This document shows positions 8,074 to 15,847 of a DNA stretch of 64,000 nt, piece after piece. A program made the position numbers and the translations under genes. The notes under the pieces are model-generated. The model did no database searches. It was not told the origin of the DNA and saw only the letters and a list, made by a program, of their open reading frames with translations. How positions within the stretch are numbered: position 1 is the stretch's first letter; each line of letters starts with the position of its first letter. Location: assembly GCA_902801365.1 (NCBI GenBank), contig CADCHY010000005.1, positions 29,093 through 93,092 of the forward strand, in the 5' to 3' direction. This stretch comes from an uncultured Succiniclasticum sp. Its GTDB lineage: Bacteria; Bacillota; Negativicutes; Acidaminococcales; Acidaminococcaceae.

Positions 8074-9159
8074 TTATTTGTTTTTCTGATAGAATTCCTC
8101 CATGAACTGCGCCAGCGCTTCACAGCCTGCCAGCGGCATGGCGTTGTAAATGGAAGCGCGGATACCGCCTACGCTGCGGTGACCTTTCAGTCCGCCCAGC
8201 CCGCGCTGTTTGCCTTCCTCCACAAATTTTGCTTCCAGTTCTTTGGAAGGCAGGTTGAAGGTCACGTTCATGATGGAACGGCTGGCCTTTTCCGCCCGGC
8301 CTTTGTAAAATTCCGGATACTTGTCCAGCAGCGCATACAACAGGGCCGCTTTTTTCCGGTTCACGGCTTCCATGGCCGCCAGGCCGCCCTGCTTCTTCAG
8401 CCACTTTGCCACCTTGCCTACGATGTAGATTGCGAACACCGGCGGCGTGTTGTACAGGGAATCTTTGTTCAGTATGGTTTCATAGTTCATCATGACGGGC
8501 AGCTTTTTGTCGCGGCCTGCCACGTAATCCTTCTTCGCAATAATCAGGACCACACCGGCGGGCCCGATATTCTTCTGTGCCCCGCTGTAAATCAGGGAGA
8601 ACTTCTCTACCGGGAAGGGGCGGGACAGAATTTCCGAAGACATGTCCGCGATCAGGGGCACGTCTCCCGTTTCCGGATACGCAAAATACTCCGTGCCTTC
8701 AATGGTATTGTTACCGGTAATGTGCAGGTATGCGCAGTTTTCCGGCAGTTCCACTTCTTCCGGGCGGGGCACCCGGTCGTAACCCCGGTCTTTGGAGCTG
8801 AACACCTTCACCGCCTTGCCCACTTTTTCCGCTTCTTCAAAAGCTTTATCAGAGAAGGAACCGGTGTCGGAATAAGCCGCCGTCATCCCTTCTTTCAAAA
8901 AGTTGCAGGGCACGCAGCTGAACTGCAGGCTGCCGCCGCCGCCCATAAAGAAGATGCCGTAATCGTCCGGCAGATTCAGCAGGTCCTTAATATCCTGCTT
9001 GGTTTCTTCCAGCACTTTTTCAAAGGCAGGGCTGCGATGGCTGATCTCCAGGATGGACATCCCGGTATTGTTAAAATCCAGCAGTTCCGCCTGTACTTCT
9101 TCCAGTACTTCCAGAGGCAGGGCCGCAGGGCCCGCGTTAAAATTGAATATCCGGCTCAC
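8074..9159 (-). CDS. serC: Phosphoserine aminotransferase
   Basis: The 361-residue protein is a full-length class V aminotransferase of the SerC type, which converts 3-phosphohydroxypyruvate and glutamate to phosphoserine in serine synthesis. It also serves pyridoxal phosphate synthesis in some bacteria. The start FNFNAGPAALPLEVLEE is diagnostic. Lys196 in YSGAQKNIGPAG is the PLP-binding lysine, and GLKGHRSVGGIRASIYNA forms the C-terminal substrate loop. It follows a DUF1015 gene by 32 nt. The usual partner serA is not between them or elsewhere in the window. Confidence 0.95.
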   Translation of the reverse strand: MSRIFNFNAGPAALPLEVLEEVQAELLDFNNTGMSILEISHRSPAFEKVLEETKQDIKDLLNLPDDYGIFFMGGGGSLQFSCVPCNFLKEGMTAAYSDTGSFSDKAFEEAEKVGKAVKVFSSKDRGYDRVPRPEEVELPENCAYLHITGNNTIEGTEYFAYPETGDVPLIADMSSEILSRPFPVEKFSLIYSGAQKNIGPAGVVLIIAKKDYVAGRDKKLPVMMNYETILNKDSLYNTPPVFAIYIVGKVAKWLKKQGGLAAMEAVNRKKAALLYALLDKYPEFYKGRAEKASRSIMNVTFNLPSKELEAKFVEEGKQRGLGGLKGHRSVGGIRASIYNAMPLAGCEALAQFMEEFYQKNK

Positions 9160-9191
9160 GTTGATTACTCCTTTTCACAAAATTATATAAA

Positions 9192-10445
9192 TTACTGTAA
9201 ATCTTCCAGCAGATGCACCACCATGCCGTCCCTTAATTTGGGTTCAAACCAGGTGGATTTGGGCGGCATGATCTGCCCCGCATCCGCAACGGTCATGACT
9301 TCCTGCATCAGGGTGGGATACATGGAAAAGGCCACGGCAAATTTGCCGCTGTCCACCTTGCGTTCCAGTTCTTCCAGACCCCGGATACCGCCCACAAAAC
9401 CAATGCGGTCATCCGTGCGGGGATCGCCGATTTTCAGAACCGGCGCCAGCAGATTGTTTTGCAGAATGGAAACATCCAATGCGGCAATCGTATCCTTCGG
9501 GTCAAAGGTTCCCTCTTTGGCTTTCAGTTCGTACCAGCGCCCTGCCAGATACATGCCGAAGGTATGGCGCGCCTCCGGATGATACGCTTTCCGAACCGGT
9601 TTAATCAGGAACTTTTCTTCCACGGCCCGCATGAACGTGATTTCACTGCAACCGGCCAGATCGGCCACGACACGGTTGTAGTCCAGTATCTCCATCATGT
9701 TGTCGGGAAAGATGACAGCCTGAAAATACTCATATTCTGCATTCGTATCCTTTGCGCCTGTTTCTTTTTCCATCTGGTCTGCCACGCGCATGGCCCCTGC
9801 GCAGCGATGATGACCGTCCGCAATATAAAAGGCAGGTACCGCCTCAAAGAGACTAATGATTTCCCGGATCTGTACCGGGTCGTCTACTACATACAGGGTA
9901 TTGCGCACCCCGTCTTCCGCGATAAAGTTGATGACCGGTTCCCGCTCTGCCATCAGCTTCAGAATGTACGAACTGATTTCCGGACGCTTCCGGTAGGTCA
10001 GGAACACCGGACCTGTCTGGGCTTTCGTCACGGTAATGTGACGCACCCGGTCCTGCTCCTTTTCGGTCCTGGTCAGTTCGTGCCGGCGGATGGTGCCGTT
10101 ACGGTATTCTTCCACTGCCGCCGTTGCCACCAGCCCGATCTGGATATGCTGGTTCATCCGCTGCCGGTAAATGTAAAAGCAGGGCGTCTTGTCCTGCTGC
10201 ATTTTGCCGCCGGTAACATAGCTGACCAGATTCTCCCTGGCTTTTGCGTAGACTTCATCACTGTAGGCATCTGTGCCCTCGGGCAGCGTGGCTTCCGATT
10301 TGGTAACTGTTAAAAAGCTGAATGGATCCGCCGCGATTTTAGCGCGGGCTTCTTCCGTGTCCATTACGTCGTAGGGCAGCGATGCGATTTTCGCCGCCAA
10401 TTCCGATTCCGGTCTCAATCCTCTGAAGGGTCTTACCGTTGCCAT
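9192..10445 (-). CDS. DUF1015 family protein
   Basis: The 417-residue protein belongs to DUF1015, a widespread family with no firmly known activity. It begins with the family's ATVRPFRGLRP and ASLPYDVMDTEEA blocks and carries the conserved IADGHHRCAGAM motif, whose DGHHR looks like a metal or nucleotide site. It is probably cytoplasmic. In Firmicutes the gene is commonly found with serC and serA, suggesting a role connected with serine or one-carbon metabolism. A clean AGGAGG site precedes the ATG. Transcription is from 10588-10617 through a leader that carries a palindromic element (10485-10548). Confidence 0.88.
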   Translation of the reverse strand: MATVRPFRGLRPESELAAKIASLPYDVMDTEEARAKIAADPFSFLTVTKSEATLPEGTDAYSDEVYAKARENLVSYVTGGKMQQDKTPCFYIYRQRMNQHIQIGLVATAAVEEYRNGTIRRHELTRTEKEQDRVRHITVTKAQTGPVFLTYRKRPEISSYILKLMAEREPVINFIAEDGVRNTLYVVDDPVQIREIISLFEAVPAFYIADGHHRCAGAMRVADQMEKETGAKDTNAEYEYFQAVIFPDNMMEILDYNRVVADLAGCSEITFMRAVEEKFLIKPVRKAYHPEARHTFGMYLAGRWYELKAKEGTFDPKDTIAALDVSILQNNLLAPVLKIGDPRTDDRIGFVGGIRGLEELERKVDSGKFAVAFSMYPTLMQEVMTVADAGQIMPPKSTWFEPKLRDGMVVHLLEDLQ

Positions 10446-10581
10446 AGAAAACCTCCTGTATAAAAACCATAAACACCGTTCTCAGGAAAAGCATTCGCAA
10501 AACCGTGTATACTTATGCCATTCCCGATGTTTTGCTCATTTCTTTTCCCGATTTATAGTTCATTAGTATTATTATAATTAA
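10446..10581 (-). promoter_or_regulatory. Leader of the DUF1015-serC unit carrying palindromic element copy 1
   Basis: The region between the predicted start near 10581 and the DUF1015 start codon holds the hairpin-forming repeat at 10485-10548. No other motif was recognised. Together with the promoters at 10588-10617 and 10721-10749 it explains most of the 342-nt gap between DUF1015 and azlC. Confidence 0.5.
10485..10548. repeat. Dispersed palindromic element, copy 1
   Basis: The left arm GGAAAAGCATTCGCAAAAC (10485-10503) pairs imperfectly with the right arm GTTTTGCTCATTTCTTTTCC (10529-10548). Reading the right arm in reverse gives GAGCAAAACATCGGGAA, shared with copies 2 (24050-24209, as TAGAGAA) and 3 (18184-18231, as TTGGGAA). 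Confidence 0.6.
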
Positions 10582-10587
10582 TATCTA

Positions 10588-10617
10588 ATTATAGTAGTAA
10601 AAAGAAACGAATGTCAA
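10588..10617 (-). promoter_or_regulatory. Promoter of DUF1015-serC
   Basis: On the minus strand TTGACA (10612-10617), an 18-nt spacer and TATAAT (10588-10593) form a consensus promoter. Confidence 0.75.
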
Positions 10618-10720
10618 TATATGTTGTGTATCTTTCACAATTATGCTATGCTTTTTTCACAAATCCGGTTTTGTATTTGTAAAAACTGAGACAAAATCAA
10701 ATTTTATTTCCTGTACAGAA

Positions 10721-10749
10721 TTGCAGAAAACAGGAACTCGCTATATAAT
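10721..10749 (+). promoter_or_regulatory. Promoter of azlCD
   Basis: TTGCAG (10721-10726), a 17-nt spacer and TATAAT (10744-10749) precede azlC with a predicted leader of about 32 nt. Confidence 0.75.
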
Positions 10750-10787
10750 TAAGTATTATCACAGTTTTCAAAAGGACGGTTTTTACC

Positions 10788-11483
10788 TTGCATTTTAACA
10801 AGAAAGTGATCCAGCGGGCCATGCCGATCTATATCGGTTACCTGTTCCTGGGGCTGGCCTGCGGTATTTTGGGACAGCAGGCCCATATCGCTCCCATCGA
10901 AGCGTTCATTATGAGCATTTTGGCTTACTCGGGAAGCGGGCAGTTCATATGCATCGCCATGCTGCTGGATAACGCCTCGCTGTTTTCCATCCTGGTCACC
11001 AATTTTATGGTAAGCCTGCGGTACATGTTTTTCTCTACTGCCATGTACCCCCACATTAAAAATTGTTCCCTTCCTTATTCTGTAATCTTCGCCCAGAACA
11101 TTACCGACGAAACCTTCGCGGTAAACCTGGACAGCTTTAATAAGGATAAGGACTGGGATCCGCACCAGGGGCTGGCGTTAGGTTTTTCTCCCTGTCTGGT
11201 CTGGGCCAGCGCCAACTTCATCGGCTGCACGGCGGCGGCCTGGCTGAACCCGCCCACAGAACTGGTTTCCTATATCCTGGTCGCCATGTTCTTAGGCATT
11301 TGGAGCAGCTACCTGCACGATACGGTGTTGCTGATTGCCGGACTGTTGGGCGGCATTCTTTCTGTGCTTCTTTCCTTCGTAGTGCCCTTTAAACTGCACA
11401 TCGTACTGGCCACGCTGATCGTTTCTGTCATCGCCTGCTGGCTGGAAGTAAAGCATTCGAAAAAAGAAGAAGCTGACTCCTGA
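10788..11483 (+). CDS. azlC: Branched-chain amino acid exporter, AzlC subunit
   Basis: The 231-residue membrane protein matches AzlC: GYLFLGLACGILGQQAHI near the start, AFIMSILAYSGSGQFICIAML and FMVSLRYMFFS, with about seven to eight membrane segments. AzlC with AzlD exports branched-chain amino acids or analogues such as azaleucine. The start is TTG at 10788, eight bases after AAAGGACGG. azlD follows 75 nt downstream. The promoter lies at 10721-10749. The substrate is inferred from the family only. Confidence 0.9.
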   Translation: MHFNKKVIQRAMPIYIGYLFLGLACGILGQQAHIAPIEAFIMSILAYSGSGQFICIAMLLDNASLFSILVTNFMVSLRYMFFSTAMYPHIKNCSLPYSVIFAQNITDETFAVNLDSFNKDKDWDPHQGLALGFSPCLVWASANFIGCTAAAWLNPPTELVSYILVAMFLGIWSSYLHDTVLLIAGLLGGILSVLLSFVVPFKLHIVLATLIVSVIACWLEVKHSKKEEADS

Positions 11484-11558
11484 TAATATACAAAACCGCC
11501 TCTTCGCTTACAGAGATTAACACTTGCCGGATAACAGCCGGCAGACTGGAGACTTTAA

Positions 11559-11888
11559 ATGGACAACGAATCCTTATATATCTACGGCGCCACCCTGATG
11601 ATGGTGATTGGCACCTTTTCCTGCCGTGAACTGCCGCTGTTGTTGCTGCGGGGCCGCAAGCTGCCGGACTGGTTCAACATCTGGCTGAAATACATCCCCA
11701 CCGCTATTTTCGGTGCGTTGATTTTCCCCGATATTTTCCTGAAAAACAATGCGCTGAACTTTTCCCTGCAGAACTATGGCTTATGGGCTACCATCTGCGC
11801 CTTCCCCATCGTTTATAAGACACAGTCACTGCCGGTGGCTCTCGTGGCGGGGACGGTTTTCTTCTGCATCTTTAAATACGTAATTTAG
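11559..11888 (+). CDS. azlD: Branched-chain amino acid transport protein, AzlD subunit
   Basis: The 109-residue protein has three to four hydrophobic segments and the AzlD landmarks GTFSCRELPLLLLRGRKLP and WLKYIPTAIFGALIFP. It is the small partner of AzlC in the inner membrane. It starts 75 nt after azlC behind CTGGAG and is presumably in the same transcript. No clear terminator follows before the serine hydrolase gene. Confidence 0.88.
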   Translation: MDNESLYIYGATLMMVIGTFSCRELPLLLLRGRKLPDWFNIWLKYIPTAIFGALIFPDIFLKNNALNFSLQNYGLWATICAFPIVYKTQSLPVALVAGTVFFCIFKYVI

Positions 11889-11950
11889 CAAAAAGTGTTT
11901 TGTTTCAGAATTATAAACTCCATTTTTGTCTTAAGTTTTATGGAGGCTTC

Positions 11951-13615
11951 ATGATGTTTCCTGCAAGTAAAAAACAAATCAGTACAATTGCCGTTGCACT
12001 GATTTTTTCTTTTTATACAACTGTAACAACTGCAGCACCTGCAGCACCGGCGGTTCGCGCCCCAGGCACTTCTGCCGGAACGGTTCCCCGGCAGACTTCC
12101 GCGCAATCAACAACAACCACGCCTCAATCTGTTACGGAACCTGTGCAGGCTTCACAACCTGTAACAGAAAAAACGGAAAGCGCACCAATGACACCGGCAC
12201 CTGTTGAAACAATGCAGCCTGTTGCTGTTTCGCCCGCCACAACGGGTAACGCGCCTGCTGCAATTAAGCCGGTCACAACAACACGTCCAAAAGAAACCGA
12301 AACAGTCAAACCTGTCTCAACGAAAAAACAAAACACACCCGTTGTCCCCGGACATCCCTTCCGCATCCAGAACAGAGAGGAGAATTACAACTCCCTGTTA
12401 TCCAAAACAGCAACCCGGAAACTGGACGCCGCCCTGGCAGATATGATTGGCGGTTACGGAGAAAAAGTCCCGGGTCTGGCAGTCATCGTGTACAGGAACG
12501 GCAAGGAAGTGTACCGCAATATGATGGGCAACCGCTTCCTCAGTCCCCGGAACAAAAACTGGAACCTGCCCTTAACCTCCGAAAGCCGTTTCCGTGTTGC
12601 ATCTATTTCCAAAATCTTTACTGCCGCAGGCTATATGAAGCTGGTGGAAGAAGGCAAAATCAATCTGGACGAGGACGTAAGCCGTTATCTTGGTTTTACC
12701 CTGCGGAATCCGAGCTATCCCAACAGGGTCATCACTTCCCGGATGCTGCTGTCCCACACTTCTTCCATCCGGGACTACCCCACACCTTATGTGCCTTTTA
12801 AAAGCAACGTCAAATCCTTTTTTACCTCAGCGGACTGCTGGACAAGAGGCAAAGCGCCCGGCTCGTACTTCAGCTATTGCAACCTGAATTTCGTGCTGCT
12901 GGCTACCATTATGGAAAAAGTGTCCGGCCAGCGTTTTGACAAATACATGACGAAGAACGTGCTGAAGCCCCTGGACATCAAAGGCAGCTTCAACCTCCGG
13001 GATTTTTCCTCTTCTGACCTTCAAAAAATGGGCACCCTGTACCGAAAGACAAAAGGAGAGTCGGGCCGCTACTACGCCCAGATCGACGACCGGCCTATCG
13101 ATTTACCAAGTGCTTCCCTGCTTTCCAGTTACCGCCCCGGAACCAACGCCGGCATCTTTTCCCCTCAGGGAGGACTGCGGATTTCCCCGGAAGAACTGGC
13201 CCACATGCTGCAAATGCTGATGAATCAGGGCAACTATAGAGGAAGAGAAGTCTTAAAACCGGCTACTGTGCAGTTGATGGAAAAACAAGTTTGGAAATAC
13301 GATCCGTTAACACCTAACGGAGATATTGAAAACAGCTGTATCGAAAGCTATGGCCTGCCCCTGGAGTACTTCAGCGGCAACGGTTCCACCAGACCCGCCC
13401 CCAACCGGCCTGACTTTGATATGGTCGGGCATCTGGGAGAAGCCTACGGTTTTATCGGCGGCCTCATGTGGCAACCCGGTACAAAGAACGGATTCATCTT
13501 CCTGCAGAACGGCTTCGCCACAGACTACAAACACAACAAAGGACGTTACAGCCGCAACTACCGCTGGGAAGAGAACTTCATGAAGACTATTATCGAAAAC
13601 GTTTTTCCGGAATAA
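11951..13615 (+). CDS. Secreted beta-lactamase-family serine hydrolase with a Pro/Thr-rich linker
   Basis: The 554-residue protein has a signal peptide (about 1-29), a low-complexity Pro/Thr/Ala/Glu linker (about 30-135) and a class C beta-lactamase/DD-peptidase fold. The SxxK nucleophile motif is Ser218-Ile-Ser-Lys221, the second motif is Tyr309-Cys-Asn311 and HLGEAYG near the end sits at the third motif. The family includes DD-carboxypeptidases, esterases and D-amino-acid hydrolases; nothing argues for antibiotic resistance. The linker suggests the enzyme reaches out from, or through, the cell wall. ATG at 11951 follows GGAGG by four bases; the adjacent ATG at 11954 fits spacing slightly better. 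A strong terminator follows. Confidence 0.85.
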   Translation: MMFPASKKQISTIAVALIFSFYTTVTTAAPAAPAVRAPGTSAGTVPRQTSAQSTTTTPQSVTEPVQASQPVTEKTESAPMTPAPVETMQPVAVSPATTGNAPAAIKPVTTTRPKETETVKPVSTKKQNTPVVPGHPFRIQNREENYNSLLSKTATRKLDAALADMIGGYGEKVPGLAVIVYRNGKEVYRNMMGNRFLSPRNKNWNLPLTSESRFRVASISKIFTAAGYMKLVEEGKINLDEDVSRYLGFTLRNPSYPNRVITSRMLLSHTSSIRDYPTPYVPFKSNVKSFFTSADCWTRGKAPGSYFSYCNLNFVLLATIMEKVSGQRFDKYMTKNVLKPLDIKGSFNLRDFSSSDLQKMGTLYRKTKGESGRYYAQIDDRPIDLPSASLLSSYRPGTNAGIFSPQGGLRISPEELAHMLQMLMNQGNYRGREVLKPATVQLMEKQVWKYDPLTPNGDIENSCIESYGLPLEYFSGNGSTRPAPNRPDFDMVGHLGEAYGFIGGLMWQPGTKNGFIFLQNGFATDYKHNKGRYSRNYRWEENFMKTIIENVFPE

Positions 13616-13619
13616 AACG

Positions 13620-13651
13620 AATCCGGTCACTTAAGTGACCGGATTTTTTTC
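13620..13651 (+). terminator. Terminator after the serine hydrolase
   Basis: A perfect palindrome AATCCGGTCACTT/AAGTGACCGGATT (13620-13645) runs into seven Ts. Confidence 0.92.
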
Positions 13652-13759
13652 GTAACTTCAGTCGTGGTGCGGCTTTTGAGCCTGCTTTCTGTTAATATAT
13701 ATAGACAGCGTTAAATGTCCTGTTGTTCATTAACTTTTCATACAAACATTTTAACTGCT

Positions 13760-15604
13760 TTATTCGGGAAAGCTGTCACTGCGCCGACCCGCCAGTTTCA
13801 TCTTTTTCAGTTTCCATGTGTTATGTATCACCAGCACCGCCGCCACAATCGTAACCGTAAGCAGCATCCATGGTTTCAGCATAGGGCCGCCAAACAGGGC
13901 TGCAATACCCAGTGCAAAGGGCATCAGCACGAGATTACAGATACAGACCTTTCGCACGTTGTCTTTAATGGTTTCCACGCAGGCACGGCTCAACGTAAAG
14001 GTAGCCGCCACGTTGCGCAGATCGTTGTCGGTCAGTACCACCTGGGCCGCTTTCCACACGGTTTTGGTGCCGCTGCCTACGGCAAAGCCGAAGTCTGCGC
14101 ACTCCAGCGCCGGGGCATCATTGTCCCCGTCGCCAACCACTGCCACCACTTCGCCGCCCTTTCGGAAAGTCTGTACCAGCTGTGCCTTATGGGTGGGCAG
14201 CAGTTCCGCCGCCACCCGGTCCGCGCCTGCCAGCCTGCCTAAATACAGTCCGGCCCGTTTATTATCCCCGGTCATCACGGATGTGACAATGTTCATCTCT
14301 TTTAACCGGCGCATAGCTTCCGGCGTTTCTTTCCGCAGCTCATCGGAGAATCCGAAAATGGCGTACAGTGTGCGTCCCACCGTCAGGTACCACACGGTTT
14401 TGCCCGCGTCCGACATCTGTTCCACATACCCGTTGGTTTCCGCCGGAATCCGGGCATAGCGTTTCACAAATTCCAGGGAACCCAGCCGGATGTTTTCTTT
14501 AAAGCAGCGGGCGCTGTGCCAACCTTCCGGAGTGGACTGTACCTCTGTCACCAAAGGCAGTTTGCAGCCTTCCGCCGCCGCCCGCACCGCTGCAGCTTCC
14601 GGGAGATTGCTGTCCTGCAGCATGGCTGCTGCCAGACTCAGCAGTCCCGGTTCAGAACCGTTGTTGAAGATATGGATATCCGTCAGTACCGGGTGTCCGA
14701 TAGTCAGGGTTCCTGTTTTATCAAAAATAATCAGCGACGTTTCACCGGCATCACCTAAAACCGTTCCGTCCCGGAGCAGGATGTTCTGCCCCGCCGCTTT
14801 TTGCACCGCCGTAAAGGCAGCCGCGCTGACAGCGGGCAGCAGCAACACCGGGCAGCAGCAGACAAAGATGGACATGGCAATCTGCCAGATGGGGAAGGTT
14901 GCCTTTCCGGTAAAGAAAAAGCTGAGGCAGGCCACGATGGCCAGCAGGATAGATCCGCTAACCAGCCACATGGACGGCAGATCCAGAAACTGCGGCAGGG
15001 GCGCCTTGCACCAGCGATCCAGATAGGCGCTGCCCAACGTCGCCGTCACGCACATGCCGATATAAGCAGGAAACAGCGGCGGCAGATTCCCATAAGGTTG
15101 ACCAAGGATAAGATGGACGGCAGTATACAGACCACCCGTAACGACAGCAACGGTACTGATTAGCAGTAGCACCTCCGCGGAAGGGATACGCTCCTGCAGA
15201 TCCTGCAGCGCCTGCTGATAAAACTGACGGCCTGCGTAGAGGATGGGAGCTAACAAAACCAGCTGAAGTACGCCGCGCAAATTGACCGCTTCATATGCCC
15301 CCGGCAGGTCAAACAGGCTGGCCCGGATGCCAGCAGATACCAGTAACGGCGCGATTTCTGTCCAAGCCGCGACCACCAGCAGTGGGACCAGACACAGCAG
15401 CGCCAGTTTTAACCGGGAAATCTGTCCGGCTACCGCCCGGCCTTTCCGTTTAGGCCGCTGCCTGGGCTTAGACTGAGGCGTCGCGTCCTGTTCCGCAGCG
15501 TTAATAGATGCCGTGTCAACTTCCTGGACTGTGGAGGCAGGTTTCACTGCTTCGTCCGTGCTTTTATTATTCACTTCATAATCTGTTATGTTTTCTGATT
15601 TCAT
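13760..15604 (-). CDS. P1B-like P-type ATPase lacking the actuator (A) domain
   Basis: The 614-residue protein keeps the phosphorylation motif DKTGTLT (295-301), TGDN (445-448) and GDGDND (491-496) of P-type ATPases and aligns in layout with heavy-metal (P1B) pumps. The N-terminus (1-60) is charged and has no metal-binding CxxC domain. The transmembrane CPC motif is replaced by CCCPV (249-253). Between LGSAYLDRW (190-198) and KAPLPQFLD (200-208) there is one residue where about 130 residues with the TGE loop should be, so the A-domain is missing. The N-domain lacks the HP pair (SNLP at 332-335). The promoter at 15650-15678 puts the start at 15604, not the upstream GTG. Transport activity is doubtful; a pseudoenzyme, a two-part pump or a sensor are alternatives. 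Confidence 0.8.
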   Translation of the reverse strand: MKSENITDYEVNNKSTDEAVKPASTVQEVDTASINAAEQDATPQSKPRQRPKRKGRAVAGQISRLKLALLCLVPLLVVAAWTEIAPLLVSAGIRASLFDLPGAYEAVNLRGVLQLVLLAPILYAGRQFYQQALQDLQERIPSAEVLLLISTVAVVTGGLYTAVHLILGQPYGNLPPLFPAYIGMCVTATLGSAYLDRWCKAPLPQFLDLPSMWLVSGSILLAIVACLSFFFTGKATFPIWQIAMSIFVCCCPVLLLPAVSAAAFTAVQKAAGQNILLRDGTVLGDAGETSLIIFDKTGTLTIGHPVLTDIHIFNNGSEPGLLSLAAAMLQDSNLPEAAAVRAAAEGCKLPLVTEVQSTPEGWHSARCFKENIRLGSLEFVKRYARIPAETNGYVEQMSDAGKTVWYLTVGRTLYAIFGFSDELRKETPEAMRRLKEMNIVTSVMTGDNKRAGLYLGRLAGADRVAAELLPTHKAQLVQTFRKGGEVVAVVGDGDNDAPALECADFGFAVGSGTKTVWKAAQVVLTDNDLRNVAATFTLSRACVETIKDNVRKVCICNLVLMPFALGIAALFGGPMLKPWMLLTVTIVAAVLVIHNTWKLKKMKLAGRRSDSFPE

Positions 15605-15649
15605 GCACACAAAGCTCCGAAAAATAGTATCGTAATCCACTTCATACTA

Positions 15650-15678
15650 ATCTTAACAAGGCAGACTTTTCTTGTCAA
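15650..15678 (-). promoter_or_regulatory. Promoter of the P-type ATPase gene
   Basis: On the minus strand TTGACA (15673-15678), a 17-nt spacer and TAAGAT (15650-15655) predict a start near 15643. Confidence 0.65.
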
Positions 15679-15847
15679 TTTTGCTGATACGTTTCTTCGC
15701 GTTTTGCTGTATAATGTAAGAAAGAAAAATAATTCAAGCGTGATGCATGTAATGTTTTTCCGATGTCTCTCAACTTCACCAAAATCTGCACCAGAAGCAG
15801 ACAGCTTGTTCAATTTGTAAACAGCAATGCAGAAAGGAGATCTCATC

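Noticed and set aside
11951..13615. Beta-lactamase conferring drug resistance
   Set aside because: The fold is shared by many peptidases and esterases; the long linker and lack of a close class C pattern give no support for antibiotic hydrolysis.
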